From the NCBI RefSeq assembly GCF_037152535.1, contig NZ_JBBCMA010000007.1:124001-188000 (forward strand): DNA of 64,000 nt, in the 5' to 3' direction. Numbering within the stretch: the stretch's first letter is position 1; each line of letters starts with the position of its first letter. The stretch is from Leclercia sp. AS011 (GTDB taxonomy: Bacteria > Pseudomonadota > Gammaproteobacteria > Enterobacterales > Enterobacteriaceae). The notes beneath the pieces were generated by a model, which saw only the letters and a list, made by a program, of their open reading frames with translations, ran no database searches and was not told the DNA's origin. A program made the position numbers and the translations under genes. Positions 45,611 through 57,145 of this stretch are shown one piece after another.

Positions 45611-46984
45611 TTAGTGGTTTGAGAACCAGTTGAGCTTGTCGCGCAGGGCCACCACGCGGCCTACGACGATCAGCGCCGGGCTTTCAACCTGCTGCGCCAG
45701 ATCGCCCAACTGGGTTAACTCACCACTCACCACGCGCTGTTTGATCGCGGTACCGTTTTCCACCAGCGCAACCGGCATATCCGCCTCCATGCCGTGTTCA
45801 AGCAGCTTAGCCTGAATGGTCGCCGCCTGGTTCAGCCCCATATAGAACACCAGGGTCTGTTTCTCGGCGGCCAGGTTATGCCAGTCCAGCTCGCTGCCGG
45901 TTTTCAGGTGGCCGGTGACCAGGCGCACGCTCTGGGCGTAATCACGATGGGTCAACGGAATGCCCGCATAGGCAGAACAGCCGGAGGCAGCGGTAATGCC
46001 CGGCACCACCGAGAACGGAATGCCCGCCTCACAGAGGGTTTCCAGCTCCTCACCGCCGCGCCCGAAGATAAAGGGATCGCCCCCTTTCAGGCGCACCACG
46101 CGTTTACCTTTTTGCGCTTCACGCAGCAGGATCTGGTTAATCTCTTCCTGCGGCACGCAGTGGTAGCCCGCACGTTTGCCAACAAACACCCGATCCGCAT
46201 CGCGGCGCACCAGGTTCATGATGTCGTCGGAGACCAGACGGTCATAGACCACGATATCCGCCTGCTGGATCTGCTGCAGCCCTTTGAGGGTCAGCAGGCC
46301 GGCATCGCCCGGACCGGCACCCACCAGCACCACTTCGCCCCGGTGATCGAGCGGAGCATTGATCAGCTGCTCGGTGGTTTCCTCCACGGCTTTCCGATCC
46401 TGATTTGCCAGCGACTGCGCCAGTCGATCGTTGACGAAGAATTTTTCCCAGAAGCGGCGACGTTCGCCCACGGTGGCGAACTGCTTTTTCACGCGCGAGC
46501 GCAGCTGCCCGGCATACTGCGCCACCTGGCCCAGATGCTGGGGCAGGATCGCTTCCAGCTTTTCGCGCAGCAGGCGCGCCAGTACCGGGGAAGTCCCGCC
46601 GGAGGAGACGGCGACCATCAGCGGCGAACGGTCGATAATCGACGGCATGATAAAGCTCGCCTCTTTCGGCGCATCCACCACGTTGCAGAAGATCCGCCGC
46701 GCTTCACAGGCGTTGCTGACACGCTGGTTAACCGCATCGTCGTCGGTGGCGGCAATGGTCAGCCAGCAGGTATCGAGCAGAGATTCCTGGAACTCACCCT
46801 CGACGAGGGTGAGCATCCCTTCCTGCGCCCACACGGTGAATTGCGGGGCGAAGGCAAGGGCATTGACGGTGAGCCGGGCACCTGCCTCTAACAGCAGGCG
46901 GGCTTTGCGTTCAGCCACATCGCCACCCCCTACCAGCAGGCAGTCGCGATGACGTAATTGACAGAATATAGGCAGGTGATCCAC
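45611..46984 (-). CDS. cysG: siroheme synthase (trifunctional CysG)
   Basis: Makes siroheme from uroporphyrinogen III: methylation, dehydrogenation and iron insertion. 457 aa, as in E. coli. N-terminal CysGB dehydrogenase/ferrochelatase ([15 protein letters not shown]; Ser128 in SSGGTSPV is the position phosphorylated in Salmonella) and C-terminal methyltransferase CysGA ([30 protein letters not shown]). Placed after nirC, it supplies the siroheme that NirB needs. Confidence 0.97.
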   Translation of the reverse strand: MDHLPIFCQLRHRDCLLVGGGDVAERKARLLLEAGARLTVNALAFAPQFTVWAQEGMLTLVEGEFQESLLDTCWLTIAATDDDAVNQRVSNACEARRIFCNVVDAPKEASFIMPSIIDRSPLMVAVSSGGTSPVLARLLREKLEAILPQHLGQVAQYAGQLRSRVKKQFATVGERRRFWEKFFVNDRLAQSLANQDRKAVEETTEQLINAPLDHRGEVVLVGAGPGDAGLLTLKGLQQIQQADIVVYDRLVSDDIMNLVRRDADRVFVGKRAGYHCVPQEEINQILLREAQKGKRVVRLKGGDPFIFGRGGEELETLCEAGIPFSVVPGITAASGCSAYAGIPLTHRDYAQSVRLVTGHLKTGSELDWHNLAAEKQTLVFYMGLNQAATIQAKLLEHGMEADMPVALVENGTAIKQRVVSGELTQLGDLAQQVESPALIVVGRVVALRDKLNWFSNH

Positions 46985-46998
46985 GACATTACCTCTTC

Positions 46999-47808
46999 TT
47001 ACGGGTTGGCTTTCGCCTGAACGGTTGCGATGGTAGCCGGAGTCGGACGCTCCGCTTTAGGGGTAGCATACCAGTAACCCCAACCCATAAATACAACCCC
47101 AGAAAGGGTATTGCCAAGCGTTACCCACAGCAGGTTATGGCCGATACCTGACAGGGTATAAGCTTCGCTGTGGTGACCGAACCAGGAGAGGGCAAACAGC
47201 GTCATGTTAGCAACGGAGTGCTCGTAGCCGGAGGCGATAAAGGCCAGCAGACACCACCAGATGGCGATAAATTTCGCGGCACCTTCGGTACGGATCGCCA
47301 TCCAGATGGCAAGGCAGACCAGCCAGTTGCAGAGCGCACCTTTGAAGAACAATACCATCGCCGGTGCGGAGGTTTTCGCCAGCGCGACGGTGTGCACGAG
47401 GCTGGTATCTACTGGCAGCAGGCTGCCGCCGCCCCAGCTGTAGAGCAGGGCGACAAACATCGAGCCGACCAGGTTGCCGAGCCAGGTTTGCGGCAGGATC
47501 GCCCACATCTGACCCTGAGTGATGGTGCCCGCTTTAACGCCCAGCGTCAGGAACATGGTGTGACCGGTAAACAGTTCAGAACCGGCGATGATGACCAGGG
47601 TCAGGGCGATACCAAAGGTGGCGCCCATCACCAGCGGACGAATGGCGGGATCGAGCAGATTGCCGAGGGTGAAAATTAAAATAATCCCCAGCCCGACATA
47701 GGCACCCGCCATGGCGGAGCTGATCCAGAACCCGAGAGGACTGTTTTTACTGAGGCGTGCAATACGCGCAGCATTAGCCGCACACTTATTGATAGTGTCT
47801 GTAAACAT
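46999..47808 (-). CDS. nirC: nitrite channel NirC (FNT family)
   Basis: Inner-membrane nitrite transporter. 269 aa (E. coli 268), six membrane segments; FNT landmarks are [10 protein letters not shown] and [21 protein letters not shown]. It is 14 bp before cysG. A terminator-like hairpin separates it from nirD. Confidence 0.96.
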   Translation of the reverse strand: MFTDTINKCAANAARIARLSKNSPLGFWISSAMAGAYVGLGIILIFTLGNLLDPAIRPLVMGATFGIALTLVIIAGSELFTGHTMFLTLGVKAGTITQGQMWAILPQTWLGNLVGSMFVALLYSWGGGSLLPVDTSLVHTVALAKTSAPAMVLFFKGALCNWLVCLAIWMAIRTEGAAKFIAIWWCLLAFIASGYEHSVANMTLFALSWFGHHSEAYTLSGIGHNLLWVTLGNTLSGVVFMGWGYWYATPKAERPTPATIATVQAKANP

Positions 47809-47837
47809 GGCTTGATTATCCTGAAAAATAAAAGAAA

Positions 47838-47870
47838 AAATTTAAAAAAGGGAGGCATTGCGCCTCCCTG
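47838..47870 (-). terminator. terminator-like hairpin between nirD and nirC
   Basis: On the minus strand AGGGAGGC-GCAAT-GCCTCCCT (47869-47849) is followed directly by TTTTTAAATTTTTT, the pattern of an intrinsic terminator, 8 bp past the nirD stop and 40 bp before the nirC start. It would lower nirC-cysG relative to nirBD. Confidence 0.75.
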
Positions 47871-47877
47871 TAAATAA

Positions 47878-48204
47878 TTAACCGCGTAACTGCACCTTGC
47901 CGTCTTTGACACGCACGTCATAGTGCTTCACGGAGTGACTCTCATCTTCCATGCAGTGGCCGTCACTCAGGCGGAAACGCTGCTTTTTCAGCGGGCTGGC
48001 AACCCACAGCTCGCCCTGATGTTCGGCGATGATCCCGCGGGAGAGCACGCTGGCCTCGAAGAACGGGTCGATATTGCTGATGGCAAAGACCTGTTCGTCG
48101 TGACGCGGGCGGAAAATGGCAACCTGCTCATGACCTAACAGCGCGCACACGCCGGTGGCAGGCAGGATCTCGTCGATTTTGCAGATGTTTACCCACTGGC
48201 TCAT
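47878..48204 (-). CDS. nirD: nitrite reductase (NADH) small subunit
   Basis: Small subunit of the cytoplasmic NADH-nitrite reductase. 108 aa, as in E. coli. Rieske-like fold, but the two CxH pairs of true Rieske proteins are not present, as usual for NirD. Start overlaps the nirB stop (ATGA). Confidence 0.95.
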   Translation of the reverse strand: MSQWVNICKIDEILPATGVCALLGHEQVAIFRPRHDEQVFAISNIDPFFEASVLSRGIIAEHQGELWVASPLKKQRFRLSDGHCMEDESHSVKHYDVRVKDGKVQLRG

Positions 48205-50744
48205 ACGTTTTCCTCCACCAGCATGACCGGAATGCGTTCATAAGGCGTTGCGGGGCGATGCTGTTCGCGCTCTGGCACCACCTGCACGCTCGGGTCGCGC
48301 TGGTTGCTGTTGATAAAGTGTTTGAAGCGAACCTGCGCCGCCGGGGTGTTGACGGTTTCAGTCCATTCACAAATCACGGCGTCACGCAGGCGCGCCATCT
48401 CTTCTTCCAGCGTCGCGTTCAGGCCGAGTTTGTCGTCGATAATAACGGACTTCAGGTAGTCGATGCCGCCTTCGAGGTTATCCAGCCACGGCGCGGTACG
48501 GGTCAGTTTGTCCGCGGTACGGATGTAGAACATCATGAAGCGGTCGAGGTACTTGATCAGCGTTTCACGATCGATATCCGCCGCCAGCAGATCTGCATGA
48601 CGCGGTTTCATCCCGCCGTTACCGCAGACGTACAGGTTCCAGCCTTTCTCAGTGGCGATGATACCCACGTCTTTACCCTGTGCTTCGGCACATTCACGGG
48701 TACAGCCGGAGACGCCGAACTTCATTTTGTGCGGGGTACGGATGCCTTTGTAGCGGTTTTCCAGCTCAACGCCGAAGCCGACGCTGTCGCCCACGCCGTA
48801 ACGGCACCAGGTGCTGCCGACGCAGGTTTTCGCCATACGCAGCGCTTTGGCATAGGCATGACCGGTTTCGAAGCCCGCTTCAATCAGCTGACGCCAGATT
48901 TCCGGCAGGTCGTCTTTCTGCGCACCGAACAGGCCGATACGCTGGGAACCGGTGATTTTGGTGTACAGGTTAAATTCGCGGGCGATGCGGCCCACCGCCA
49001 CCAGACCTTCCGGCGTGATTTCACCGCCGGCAGAGCGTGGGATCACCGAGTAAGTACCGTCTTTCTGGATGTTAGCCAGGAAGTTGTCGTTGGTATCCTG
49101 CAGCGGGGTGTGCTGCGGCTTGAGGACATACTCATTCCAGCAGGAGGCCAGCAGAGAACCGACGGTCGGCTTACAGACTTCACACCCGTAACCCTGGCCG
49201 TGTTTCTGCAGCAGCTCGTCGAAGGATTTGATGCCTTCCACGCGGATCAGGTGGTACAGCTCCTGGCGAGAGTAGGCGAAGTGCTCGCACAGGTTGTTGT
49301 TCACTTCGATACCCTGTTTCGCCAGCTCGGCGTTGAGCACCTGAGTGACCAGCGGGATACAGCCGCCGCAGCCGGTACCGGCTTTGGTTTCGGCTTTCAG
49401 CGCCGCCACGGTGTGGCAGCCTTTATTGATGGCAGAAATCAGCATGCCTTTGGTGACATCGAAGCAGGAGCAAATCTGCGCGCTGTCTGGCAGTTTATCG
49501 ACGCCAATCGAAGGCTTACCGCTGCCAGCGTGGGCAGGGAGGATCAGCGCGTCCGGGTTTTCCGGTAGTTCGATGGCGTTCAGCACCAGCTGCAGCAGGT
49601 TGCCGAAGTCGCTGGTATCACCCACCAGCACCGCACCGAGCAGGGTTTTGTTGTCCTGGCTGACGATAAGACGCTTATAGACTTCTTTGCTTTCATCAAG
49701 ATAAACGTAGCTGCGAGCGCCAGGCGTACGGCCATGCGCATCACCAATACCGCCGACGTCCACGCCCAGCAGTTTCAGCTTGGCGCTCATGTCTGCGCCT
49801 TCGAAGGCATTTTCGTTACCGAGGATGTGGTCAACGGCGACCTGCGCCATTTTGTAGCCCGGGGCAACCAGACCGTAGACGTGATTTTCCCAGCTGGCGC
49901 ACTCGCCAATGGCGTAGATATCCGGGTCGGAGGTCTGGCAGGTGGCGTTGATCATGATGCCGCCGCGCTGGGCAACCGCCAGGCCGCACTGGGTAGCCAG
50001 CTTGTCGCGTGGACGAATACCGGTGGAGAAGACGATGAAGTCCACTTCCAGCTCGCTGCCGTCGGCGAAGCGCATGGTTTTGCGCGCCTCGGTGCCTTCC
50101 TGCACGATCTCTTTGGTATTTTTGCTGGTGTGGACTTTTACACCCATGCTCTCAATTTTGCGTTTGAGCTGATCGCCACCCATGTGGTCGAGCTGCTCTG
50201 CCATCAGCATCGGGGCAAATTCGATGACGTGGGTTTCAACGCCTAAGTTTTTCAGCGCGCCAGCGGCTTCGAGGCCGAGCAGACCGCCGCCGACCACCGC
50301 GCCGCGTTTACTGCGACGGGCGCAGGATTCGATGGCGTTGAGATCTTCAATGGTGCGATAGACGAAGCAGTCCTGAGTTTCTGACCCTTTGATCGGTGGG
50401 ATCCACGGGTAAGAGCCAGTCGCCATGATCAGTTTGTCGTAAAAAACCGTGCGTCCCGCACTGGAATGAATCACTTTTTCCTGACGGTTGATGGTGATAG
50501 CGCGTTCGCCCACCAGCACCTTCACGCCATGTTTCTCGTAAAAACCTTCGCGCACCAGAGAAAGCTCTTCGGCGGTATGGTGAGAGAAATAGGAGGAGAG
50601 GTGCACGCGGTCGTACGCCTTACGGGGTTCTTCACAGAACACGGTAATGTCGAACCGGGCGGCATCGGCTTTATCAAGAAGATCCTCAATAAAGCGGTGA
50701 CCGACCATGCCGTTACCGATAATCGCGAGTCTGACTTTGCTCAT
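48201..50744 (-). CDS. nirB: nitrite reductase (NADH) large subunit
   Basis: Reduces nitrite to ammonium with NADH. 847 aa, as in E. coli. N-terminal FAD/NAD domains (IGNGMVGHRFIEDL, VVGGGLLGLEAAGAL), a BFD-like [2Fe-2S] segment (ICSCFDVTKGM, CGGCIP), then the siroheme-[4Fe-4S] half with TCVGSTWCRYG and CTRECAEAQGKD. First gene of nirBDC-cysG, under FNR and NarL/NarP control (sites listed). Confidence 0.97.
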   Translation of the reverse strand: MSKVRLAIIGNGMVGHRFIEDLLDKADAARFDITVFCEEPRKAYDRVHLSSYFSHHTAEELSLVREGFYEKHGVKVLVGERAITINRQEKVIHSSAGRTVFYDKLIMATGSYPWIPPIKGSETQDCFVYRTIEDLNAIESCARRSKRGAVVGGGLLGLEAAGALKNLGVETHVIEFAPMLMAEQLDHMGGDQLKRKIESMGVKVHTSKNTKEIVQEGTEARKTMRFADGSELEVDFIVFSTGIRPRDKLATQCGLAVAQRGGIMINATCQTSDPDIYAIGECASWENHVYGLVAPGYKMAQVAVDHILGNENAFEGADMSAKLKLLGVDVGGIGDAHGRTPGARSYVYLDESKEVYKRLIVSQDNKTLLGAVLVGDTSDFGNLLQLVLNAIELPENPDALILPAHAGSGKPSIGVDKLPDSAQICSCFDVTKGMLISAINKGCHTVAALKAETKAGTGCGGCIPLVTQVLNAELAKQGIEVNNNLCEHFAYSRQELYHLIRVEGIKSFDELLQKHGQGYGCEVCKPTVGSLLASCWNEYVLKPQHTPLQDTNDNFLANIQKDGTYSVIPRSAGGEITPEGLVAVGRIAREFNLYTKITGSQRIGLFGAQKDDLPEIWRQLIEAGFETGHAYAKALRMAKTCVGSTWCRYGVGDSVGFGVELENRYKGIRTPHKMKFGVSGCTRECAEAQGKDVGIIATEKGWNLYVCGNGGMKPRHADLLAADIDRETLIKYLDRFMMFYIRTADKLTRTAPWLDNLEGGIDYLKSVIIDDKLGLNATLEEEMARLRDAVICEWTETVNTPAAQVRFKHFINSNQRDPSVQVVPEREQHRPATPYERIPVMLVEENV

Positions 50745-50774
50745 TTTTGCCTCGATTTCTTTTCTATTACCACC

Positions 50775-50785
50775 TACCTTAACGA
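50775..50785 (-). promoter_or_regulatory. predicted nirB -10 region
   Basis: If FNR is centred at -41.5 as in E. coli, the start is near 50768 and the -10 lies in TCGTTAAGGTAGG on the minus strand, which is nearly the E. coli nirB sequence as I recall it. The leader would be about 24 nt. Confidence 0.55.
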
Positions 50786-50802
50786 TTCAGCAAAGCCGCT
50801 TA

Positions 50803-50816
50803 TTGATGCAAATCAA
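50803..50816 (-). promoter_or_regulatory. consensus FNR site of nirB
   Basis: TTGATGCAAATCAA is a perfect match to TTGAT-N4-ATCAA. Centre 50809.5. Confidence 0.9.
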
Positions 50817-50829
50817 ATACGCCTTCACC

Positions 50830-50845
50830 TACTCCTTAGTGAGTA
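50830..50845 (-). promoter_or_regulatory. NarL/NarP 7-2-7 site of nirB
   Basis: TACTCCT-TA-GTGAGTA is two inverted heptamers with a 2-bp gap, the NarL/NarP arrangement. Its centre is 28 bp upstream of the FNR centre, the same as -69.5 against -41.5 in E. coli nirB. Confidence 0.85.
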
Positions 50846-50917
50846 GATCACTGATTTGTCAGGTTTTTTATAAGTTGCGGAAATAGCAGGCTTTTCGTGA
50901 TAGCCGATTTTGTGTAC

Positions 50918-50959
50918 AAATTAGGGGCCTAATCTTTAATTTTCGTTACCCCTAAATTT
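50918..50959. promoter_or_regulatory. inverted repeat upstream of codA
   Basis: AAATTAGGGG (50918-50927) is mirrored by CCCCTAAATTT (50949-50959), with one extra T, across a 21-bp spacer. It ends 25 bp before the codA start. It may be an operator or a leader hairpin. It does not match the PurR box. Confidence 0.5.
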
Positions 50960-50984
50960 CAGCCCCCTTCTTCGGGAGAATACG

Positions 50985-52301
50985 ATGTCTACAGCACCGC
51001 TTTGGCTTATCCAGAACGTCCGGTTACCGGGTCGGGACGGACTCTGGCAACTGGCTATTGAGAACGGTCGTTTCGGCGAAATCACCCCGACGGGCGACGG
51101 ACACAGCGAAAGTTATGAAGTGTTAAACGCCCGCGGTGGGCTGGCCCTGCCACCCTTTATCGAGCCGCATATTCATCTCGATACCACCCAGACCGCGGGC
51201 GAGCCGAACTGGAACCAGTCCGGCACGCTGTTTGAGGGCATCGAACGCTGGGCGGAGCGCAAGGCGCTGCTCAGCCATGAGGATGTCAAAGCCCGGGCGT
51301 GGAAGACTCTGAAGTGGCAGATCGCCAATGGCATCCAGTTTGTGCGTACCCATGTGGACGTCTCCGACCCGACGCTCACCGCCCTGAAGGCGATGCTGGA
51401 GGTGAAGCAGGAGGTGGCTCCGTGGGTCGAGCTGCAGATCGTGGCCTTCCCGCAGGAGGGGATCCTCTCTTATCCCAACGGCGCCGCTCTGCTGGAAGAG
51501 GCGTTACGGCTGGGGGCCGACGTGGTGGGCGCCATCCCGCACTTTGAGTTCACCCGCGAGTACGGCGTGCAGTCGCTGCATATCGCCTTTGAACTGGCGA
51601 AGAAGTACGACCGACCGCTGGATATTCACTGTGATGAAATTGACGACGAGCAGTCGCGGTTTGTCGAAACGGTGGCAACGCTGGCGTATGAGGCGGGCAT
51701 CGGTCCGCGCGTGACTGCCAGCCATACCACCGCCATGCACTCTTACAATGGGGCTTACACCTCGCGGCTGTTCCGCCTGCTGAAGCTCTCCGGGATTAAC
51801 TTCGTCGCCAATCCGCTGGTGAATATTCATCTGCAGGGGCGCTTTGACGACTACCCGAAACGGCGGGGTATCACCCGCGTGAAGGAGCTGCTGGAGGCGG
51901 GGGTTAACGTCTGCTTCGGCCATGACGACGTGTTTGACCCCTGGTATCCGCTGGGCACCGGCAACATGTTGCAGGTCCTGCATATGGGGCTGCACGTCTG
52001 TCAGATGATGGGCTATCAGCAGATCGACAGCGGGCTCAATCTGATCACCCACAACAGCGCGCGAACCTTTGGCCTGAGCGATTACGGTATCGAAACGGGC
52101 AACCCGGCTAACCTGGTGATCCTGCCTGCGGAGACGGGCTTTGATGCGGTGCGCTGTCAGGTGCCGGTGCGCTGGTCGATTCGTCAGGGAAGGGTGATTG
52201 CCACCACGCAGCTGGCGCAGACGTGGATCCAGATGGATAACGGCGGGGAAGAGGTGTGCTTTACCCGAAACAGCCCCTCTGCGGGAAGCAAAGGGGCGTG
52301 A
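50985..52301 (+). CDS. codA: cytosine deaminase (CodA-like)
   Basis: Amidohydrolase converting cytosine to uracil and ammonia. 438 aa, against 427 in E. coli CodA, with the extra at the C-terminus. Metal ligands His62 and His64 ([18 protein letters not shown] block), [28 protein letters not shown] and the catalytic GHDDVFDPW are present, so it should be active. GGGAGAA lies before the ATG. No codB permease is adjacent; its neighbours are nirB (divergent) and tsgA (convergent, 4 bp away). In E. coli codBA is elsewhere. Confidence 0.93.
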   Translation: MSTAPLWLIQNVRLPGRDGLWQLAIENGRFGEITPTGDGHSESYEVLNARGGLALPPFIEPHIHLDTTQTAGEPNWNQSGTLFEGIERWAERKALLSHEDVKARAWKTLKWQIANGIQFVRTHVDVSDPTLTALKAMLEVKQEVAPWVELQIVAFPQEGILSYPNGAALLEEALRLGADVVGAIPHFEFTREYGVQSLHIAFELAKKYDRPLDIHCDEIDDEQSRFVETVATLAYEAGIGPRVTASHTTAMHSYNGAYTSRLFRLLKLSGINFVANPLVNIHLQGRFDDYPKRRGITRVKELLEAGVNVCFGHDDVFDPWYPLGTGNMLQVLHMGLHVCQMMGYQQIDSGLNLITHNSARTFGLSDYGIETGNPANLVILPAETGFDAVRCQVPVRWSIRQGRVIATTQLAQTWIQMDNGGEEVCFTRNSPSAGSKGA

Positions 52302-52305
52302 GTAA

Positions 52306-53490
52306 TCAGTGCGTCGCTGCGCCAGTGTTGTGCTGACGGTGGCGGGTCACAAAGCCCAGCACCAGGCACATCACGAACACCACGGCATAGAGACCGTTAG
52401 CGGTGTGTAACGCCGCCAGCGGGCCGCTGTGGGCCACAATCGGGCCGGTGACCACGAAGGTCAACATGGTGCCGATGGTGCCGCAGGTGAGTACGAAGTT
52501 AACCAGTTTCGGCGAGGCTACTTTGGTCTGCAGAGAGCCCAGAGTAATGATCGAGGTGTAAATGGCGCTGGAGAAGAAGCCGAGCGTCAGGATAAACCAC
52601 GGCATATGTTCCGGCGAACCGTTGATGAACAGGTACATCAGCACGGTGGCAGCACCTGCCAGCACGGTGAGGATCCGCTGCAGATCGAAGAAGCGCAGGA
52701 TAAAGCTGAACGCCCACATGCCGAACATGTACGACATCCAGAAGTCACTCACCAGCTGACCAGCATCGTTCAGGCTCAGCCCCAGTCCTTTGGCGTACTC
52801 CGGCACCCAGGAGATAAAGCCCAGCTGGCCGAGGATATAGCACAGGGCCGCAACGGAGAGGAACAGCACCCCAATACCCCACTTCTCTTTCACCACCGGC
52901 TCGCTGGTGGTCTGGGCTTTTTTGCCGAGAACAGGGAAGTCACAGCCGAAGGTCAGGACAAAAATCGCCACATAGACCAGACCGATGCAGGCGTAAACCC
53001 AGTACCACTCGATGCTACGGGCCAGCAGCGCCGCGGCCACCATCGGGAAGATCATCCCGGCCATGCTGAAGAAGGAGTCGGTGAACAGCAGACGCGCCCC
53101 GCGCTGGCGGCCTTCATACATGTGGGTAATGAGAAATGTCCCGATGGACATGGTGATCCCGCTGACCAGCCCGAGGACAAACATAGCGGCGGAGAACAGG
53201 GCGATGCTGTGGCTGAGCATCAGGCCTGCGACGGCGGCGACCATCAGCACAAAGCCGAAACGGAGCTGCGTTTTCAGCGGGACAATTTCCATCAGCCAGG
53301 CGTTCAGGAAAATGGAGATCAGGATCCCGGCGTTAAGGAAGGTGAAGGTGTTACTCATGCTGGAAACGGGCAGGTTGAAATAGTCTGCGATATTTCCCAT
53401 CACCATCCCGGTGACGATCACCAACGCACCGGTAAGGGCGTAGGAGAAAAAGCTGATCCATGTGAGCTTGATACGATTGCTGTTAGTCAT
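52306..53490 (-). CDS. tsgA: MFS transporter TsgA
   Basis: Major facilitator protein of unknown substrate; the Salmonella gene responds to tellurite, selenite and growth. 394 aa (E. coli 393), about 12 membrane segments with a charged central loop ([15 protein letters not shown]). Convergent with codA and divergent from ppiA. Confidence 0.94.
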   Translation of the reverse strand: MTNSNRIKLTWISFFSYALTGALVIVTGMVMGNIADYFNLPVSSMSNTFTFLNAGILISIFLNAWLMEIVPLKTQLRFGFVLMVAAVAGLMLSHSIALFSAAMFVLGLVSGITMSIGTFLITHMYEGRQRGARLLFTDSFFSMAGMIFPMVAAALLARSIEWYWVYACIGLVYVAIFVLTFGCDFPVLGKKAQTTSEPVVKEKWGIGVLFLSVAALCYILGQLGFISWVPEYAKGLGLSLNDAGQLVSDFWMSYMFGMWAFSFILRFFDLQRILTVLAGAATVLMYLFINGSPEHMPWFILTLGFFSSAIYTSIITLGSLQTKVASPKLVNFVLTCGTIGTMLTFVVTGPIVAHSGPLAALHTANGLYAVVFVMCLVLGFVTRHRQHNTGAATH

Positions 53491-53611
53491 GACTGGCCTG
53501 TGAATAGAAAGGTAAAGCGCGTTGACGGCGCTGCGAGCGGCCAGATTTTAAGCGTGAATGTGATCTAATTAAATCTTTTATGATTAATTAAACGAAAATT
53601 GCAGTTTTTGG

Positions 53612-53627
53612 TGTGATTTAGATCACG
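53612..53627 (+). promoter_or_regulatory. CRP-like site upstream of ppiA
   Basis: TGTGATTTAGATCACG matches the CRP palindrome TGTGA-N6-TCACA at all but the last position. E. coli ppiA carries CRP sites. A poorer half-site (TGTGATCTAATTAAAT) lies near 53559. The site could also serve tsgA on the other strand. Confidence 0.75.
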
Positions 53628-53759
53628 TTAATGCCTGTGGCGTCAGTTTGCCCGACGGTTACATCTGTTTCAAATGCGTAAAATTAGGTAAATGGCTGGC
53701 CTGGATTCATACTGCTCTTTAGAATCAAGCCATTCGCTTTCTTTACTGCGCTTTGTTAA

Positions 53760-54341
<582 letters not shown>

Positions 54342-54351
54342 TCCCTGATGG

Positions 54352-54380
54352 CGCGGGCAGTTGTTGCCCGCGTTGCCTTT
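54352..54380 (+). terminator. hairpin after ppiA
   Basis: CGCGGGCA-GTTGT-TGCCCGCG (54352-54372) is an 8-bp GC stem followed by TTGCCTTT, 10 bp after the ppiA stop. The U-run is short. Confidence 0.6.
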
Positions 54381-54449
54381 ACCGCCCTGCGAAACCGCAG
54401 TTTGCTGCTTATACTTGTGGCAACACGAGCACAATCAGGGAGGTAACAG

Positions 54450-54617
54450 GTGAAAAAGCTCACTGAAAAACAAAAATCCCGTCTCTGGGAACAGCAGCGA
54501 AACAGGAATTTCCAGGCCAGCCGCCGCCTTGAAGGGGTCGACAGCCCGTTGGTCACGCTCAGCGCAGAAGAAGCCCAGCTTCGTCTTGAAGCGTTAAGGG
54601 GGCAGCATGAGCGATAA
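54450..54617 (+). CDS. yhfG: Fic antitoxin-like small protein YhfG
   Basis: 55 aa, starting with GTG at 54450 behind GGGAGGTAAC. It matches E. coli YhfG along its length ([20 protein letters not shown]). Residues 24-29, SRRLEG, fit the inhibitory motif (S/T)xxxE(G/N) of class I Fic antitoxins, whose glutamate blocks the ATP gamma-phosphate site in Fic. The stop overlaps the fic start by 11 bp, so the pair is translationally coupled. E. coli YhfG (EcFicA) has been crystallised with Fic. Confidence 0.92.
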   Translation: MKKLTEKQKSRLWEQQRNRNFQASRRLEGVDSPLVTLSAEEAQLRLEALRGQHER

Positions 54618-55209
54618 ATACGGCAACGATCGCGATCCTTACCTCTACCCGGAACTGAACGTGATGCGTAACCGGCTGGGCATTCGTCAGGCCGAACGTC
54701 TTGCGCAGGCAGCCTATGAATTCACCGCGCTGCGTGCCGCCACCCTGAGCCTCGGGCCGCTGTTGCGCGGTCTGCCGCACCTGTGCGCTATCCACCAGCA
54801 TCTCTACCAGGATATTTTTGACTGGGCGGGCGATATTCGTGAGATGGACATTTACCAGGGCGATACCCGCTTCTGCCACTTCGCCTATATCGAAAAAGAG
54901 GGCAATGCCCTGATGCAGGATCTGGAGGAGGAGGGATATCTCGTCGGGCTGGAGAAAGATGAGTTCATTAACCGCCTCAGCCACTACTATTGCGAAATCA
55001 ACGTCCTGCATCCGTTCCGCATCGGCAACGGGATTGTGCAGCGCATCTTCTTTGAACAGCTGGCGATCCATGCCGGATATCAACTCGACTGGCGTGACAT
55101 TGACCCTGAAGAGTGGGCCCAGGCCAACCAGAGCGGTGCGATGGGGGATCTGAGCGCGCTGAATACAATCTTCAGCAAAGTGGTGAGCGAAGCCCGGGAA
55201 ACTGAGTAG
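54607..55209 (+). CDS. fic: Fic-domain protein with non-canonical active site
   Basis: 200 aa, as in E. coli Fic. The signature at 135-146 reads [12 protein letters not shown], against the canonical HxFx(D/E)GNGRxxR. The catalytic His135 and the GNG loop are kept, but the acidic Mg2+ residue is Ile139 and the first Arg is Ile143. Gly55, mutated in the classical fic-1 allele, is present. Paired with yhfG upstream and followed by pabA 30 bp later. AMP transfer is doubtful; the original link is cAMP-induced filamentation and folate synthesis. Confidence 0.95.
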   Translation: MSDKYGNDRDPYLYPELNVMRNRLGIRQAERLAQAAYEFTALRAATLSLGPLLRGLPHLCAIHQHLYQDIFDWAGDIREMDIYQGDTRFCHFAYIEKEGNALMQDLEEEGYLVGLEKDEFINRLSHYYCEINVLHPFRIGNGIVQRIFFEQLAIHAGYQLDWRDIDPEEWAQANQSGAMGDLSALNTIFSKVVSEARETE

Positions 55210-55239
55210 AATAGGGCGGCCATTTTTTCGGGAGCCGCC

Positions 55240-55803
55240 ATGATTCTGCTGATTGATAACTACGATTCCTTCACCTGGAACCTGTACCAGTATTTTTGCG
55301 AGCTGGGGGCGGAGGTGGTGGTCCGGCGCAACGACGTGCTTTCTCTGGAAGAGGTCGCGGCGCTGAACCCGCAGAAAATCGTGATCTCTCCCGGCCCCTG
55401 CACGCCGGATGAATCCGGGATCTCGCTGGCGGTGATCCAGCACTATGCCGGTAAATTGCCGATCCTCGGCGTCTGCCTCGGGCACCAGGCCATCGCCCAG
55501 GTCTTTGGCGCGACCATTGTCCGTGCCGCCAAAGTGATGCACGGCAAAACTTCTCCGGTGACGCACAATGGGACGGGGGTCTTCTCTGGCCTCAACAATC
55601 CCCTGACCGTGACCCGCTATCACTCCCTGGTTATTGATCCGCCCACCTTACCCGACTGCTTTGAGGTGACGGCCTGGAGCGAGACCCGGGAGATTATGGG
55701 TATCCGCCACCGGGAATGGGATCTGGAAGGGGTGCAGTTCCACCCGGAAAGCATTCTCAGCGAACAGGGACATCAGCTGTTGGCTAATTTCCTCCAGCGT
55801 TGA
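55240..55803 (+). CDS. pabA: aminodeoxychorismate synthase glutamine amidotransferase
   Basis: Supplies ammonia to PabB for 4-amino-4-deoxychorismate in folate synthesis. 187 aa, as in E. coli. Class I glutaminase with Cys79 (GVCLGHQA) and the His-Glu pair in FHPESI. Follows fic in the probable yhfG-fic-pabA transcript. Confidence 0.97.
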   Translation: MILLIDNYDSFTWNLYQYFCELGAEVVVRRNDVLSLEEVAALNPQKIVISPGPCTPDESGISLAVIQHYAGKLPILGVCLGHQAIAQVFGATIVRAAKVMHGKTSPVTHNGTGVFSGLNNPLTVTRYHSLVIDPPTLPDCFEVTAWSETREIMGIRHREWDLEGVQFHPESILSEQGHQLLANFLQR

Positions 55804-55842
55804 TTTTTAGTTGCCATAAAGTGATTTTTTAAGCATATTTCG

Positions 55843-57138
<1,296 letters not shown>

Positions 57139-57145
57139 ACAAACG

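Noticed and set aside
48258..49568. 436-codon open frame on the plus strand opposite nirB
   Set aside because: nirB is intact; the antisense frame has no RBS-start pair or domain.
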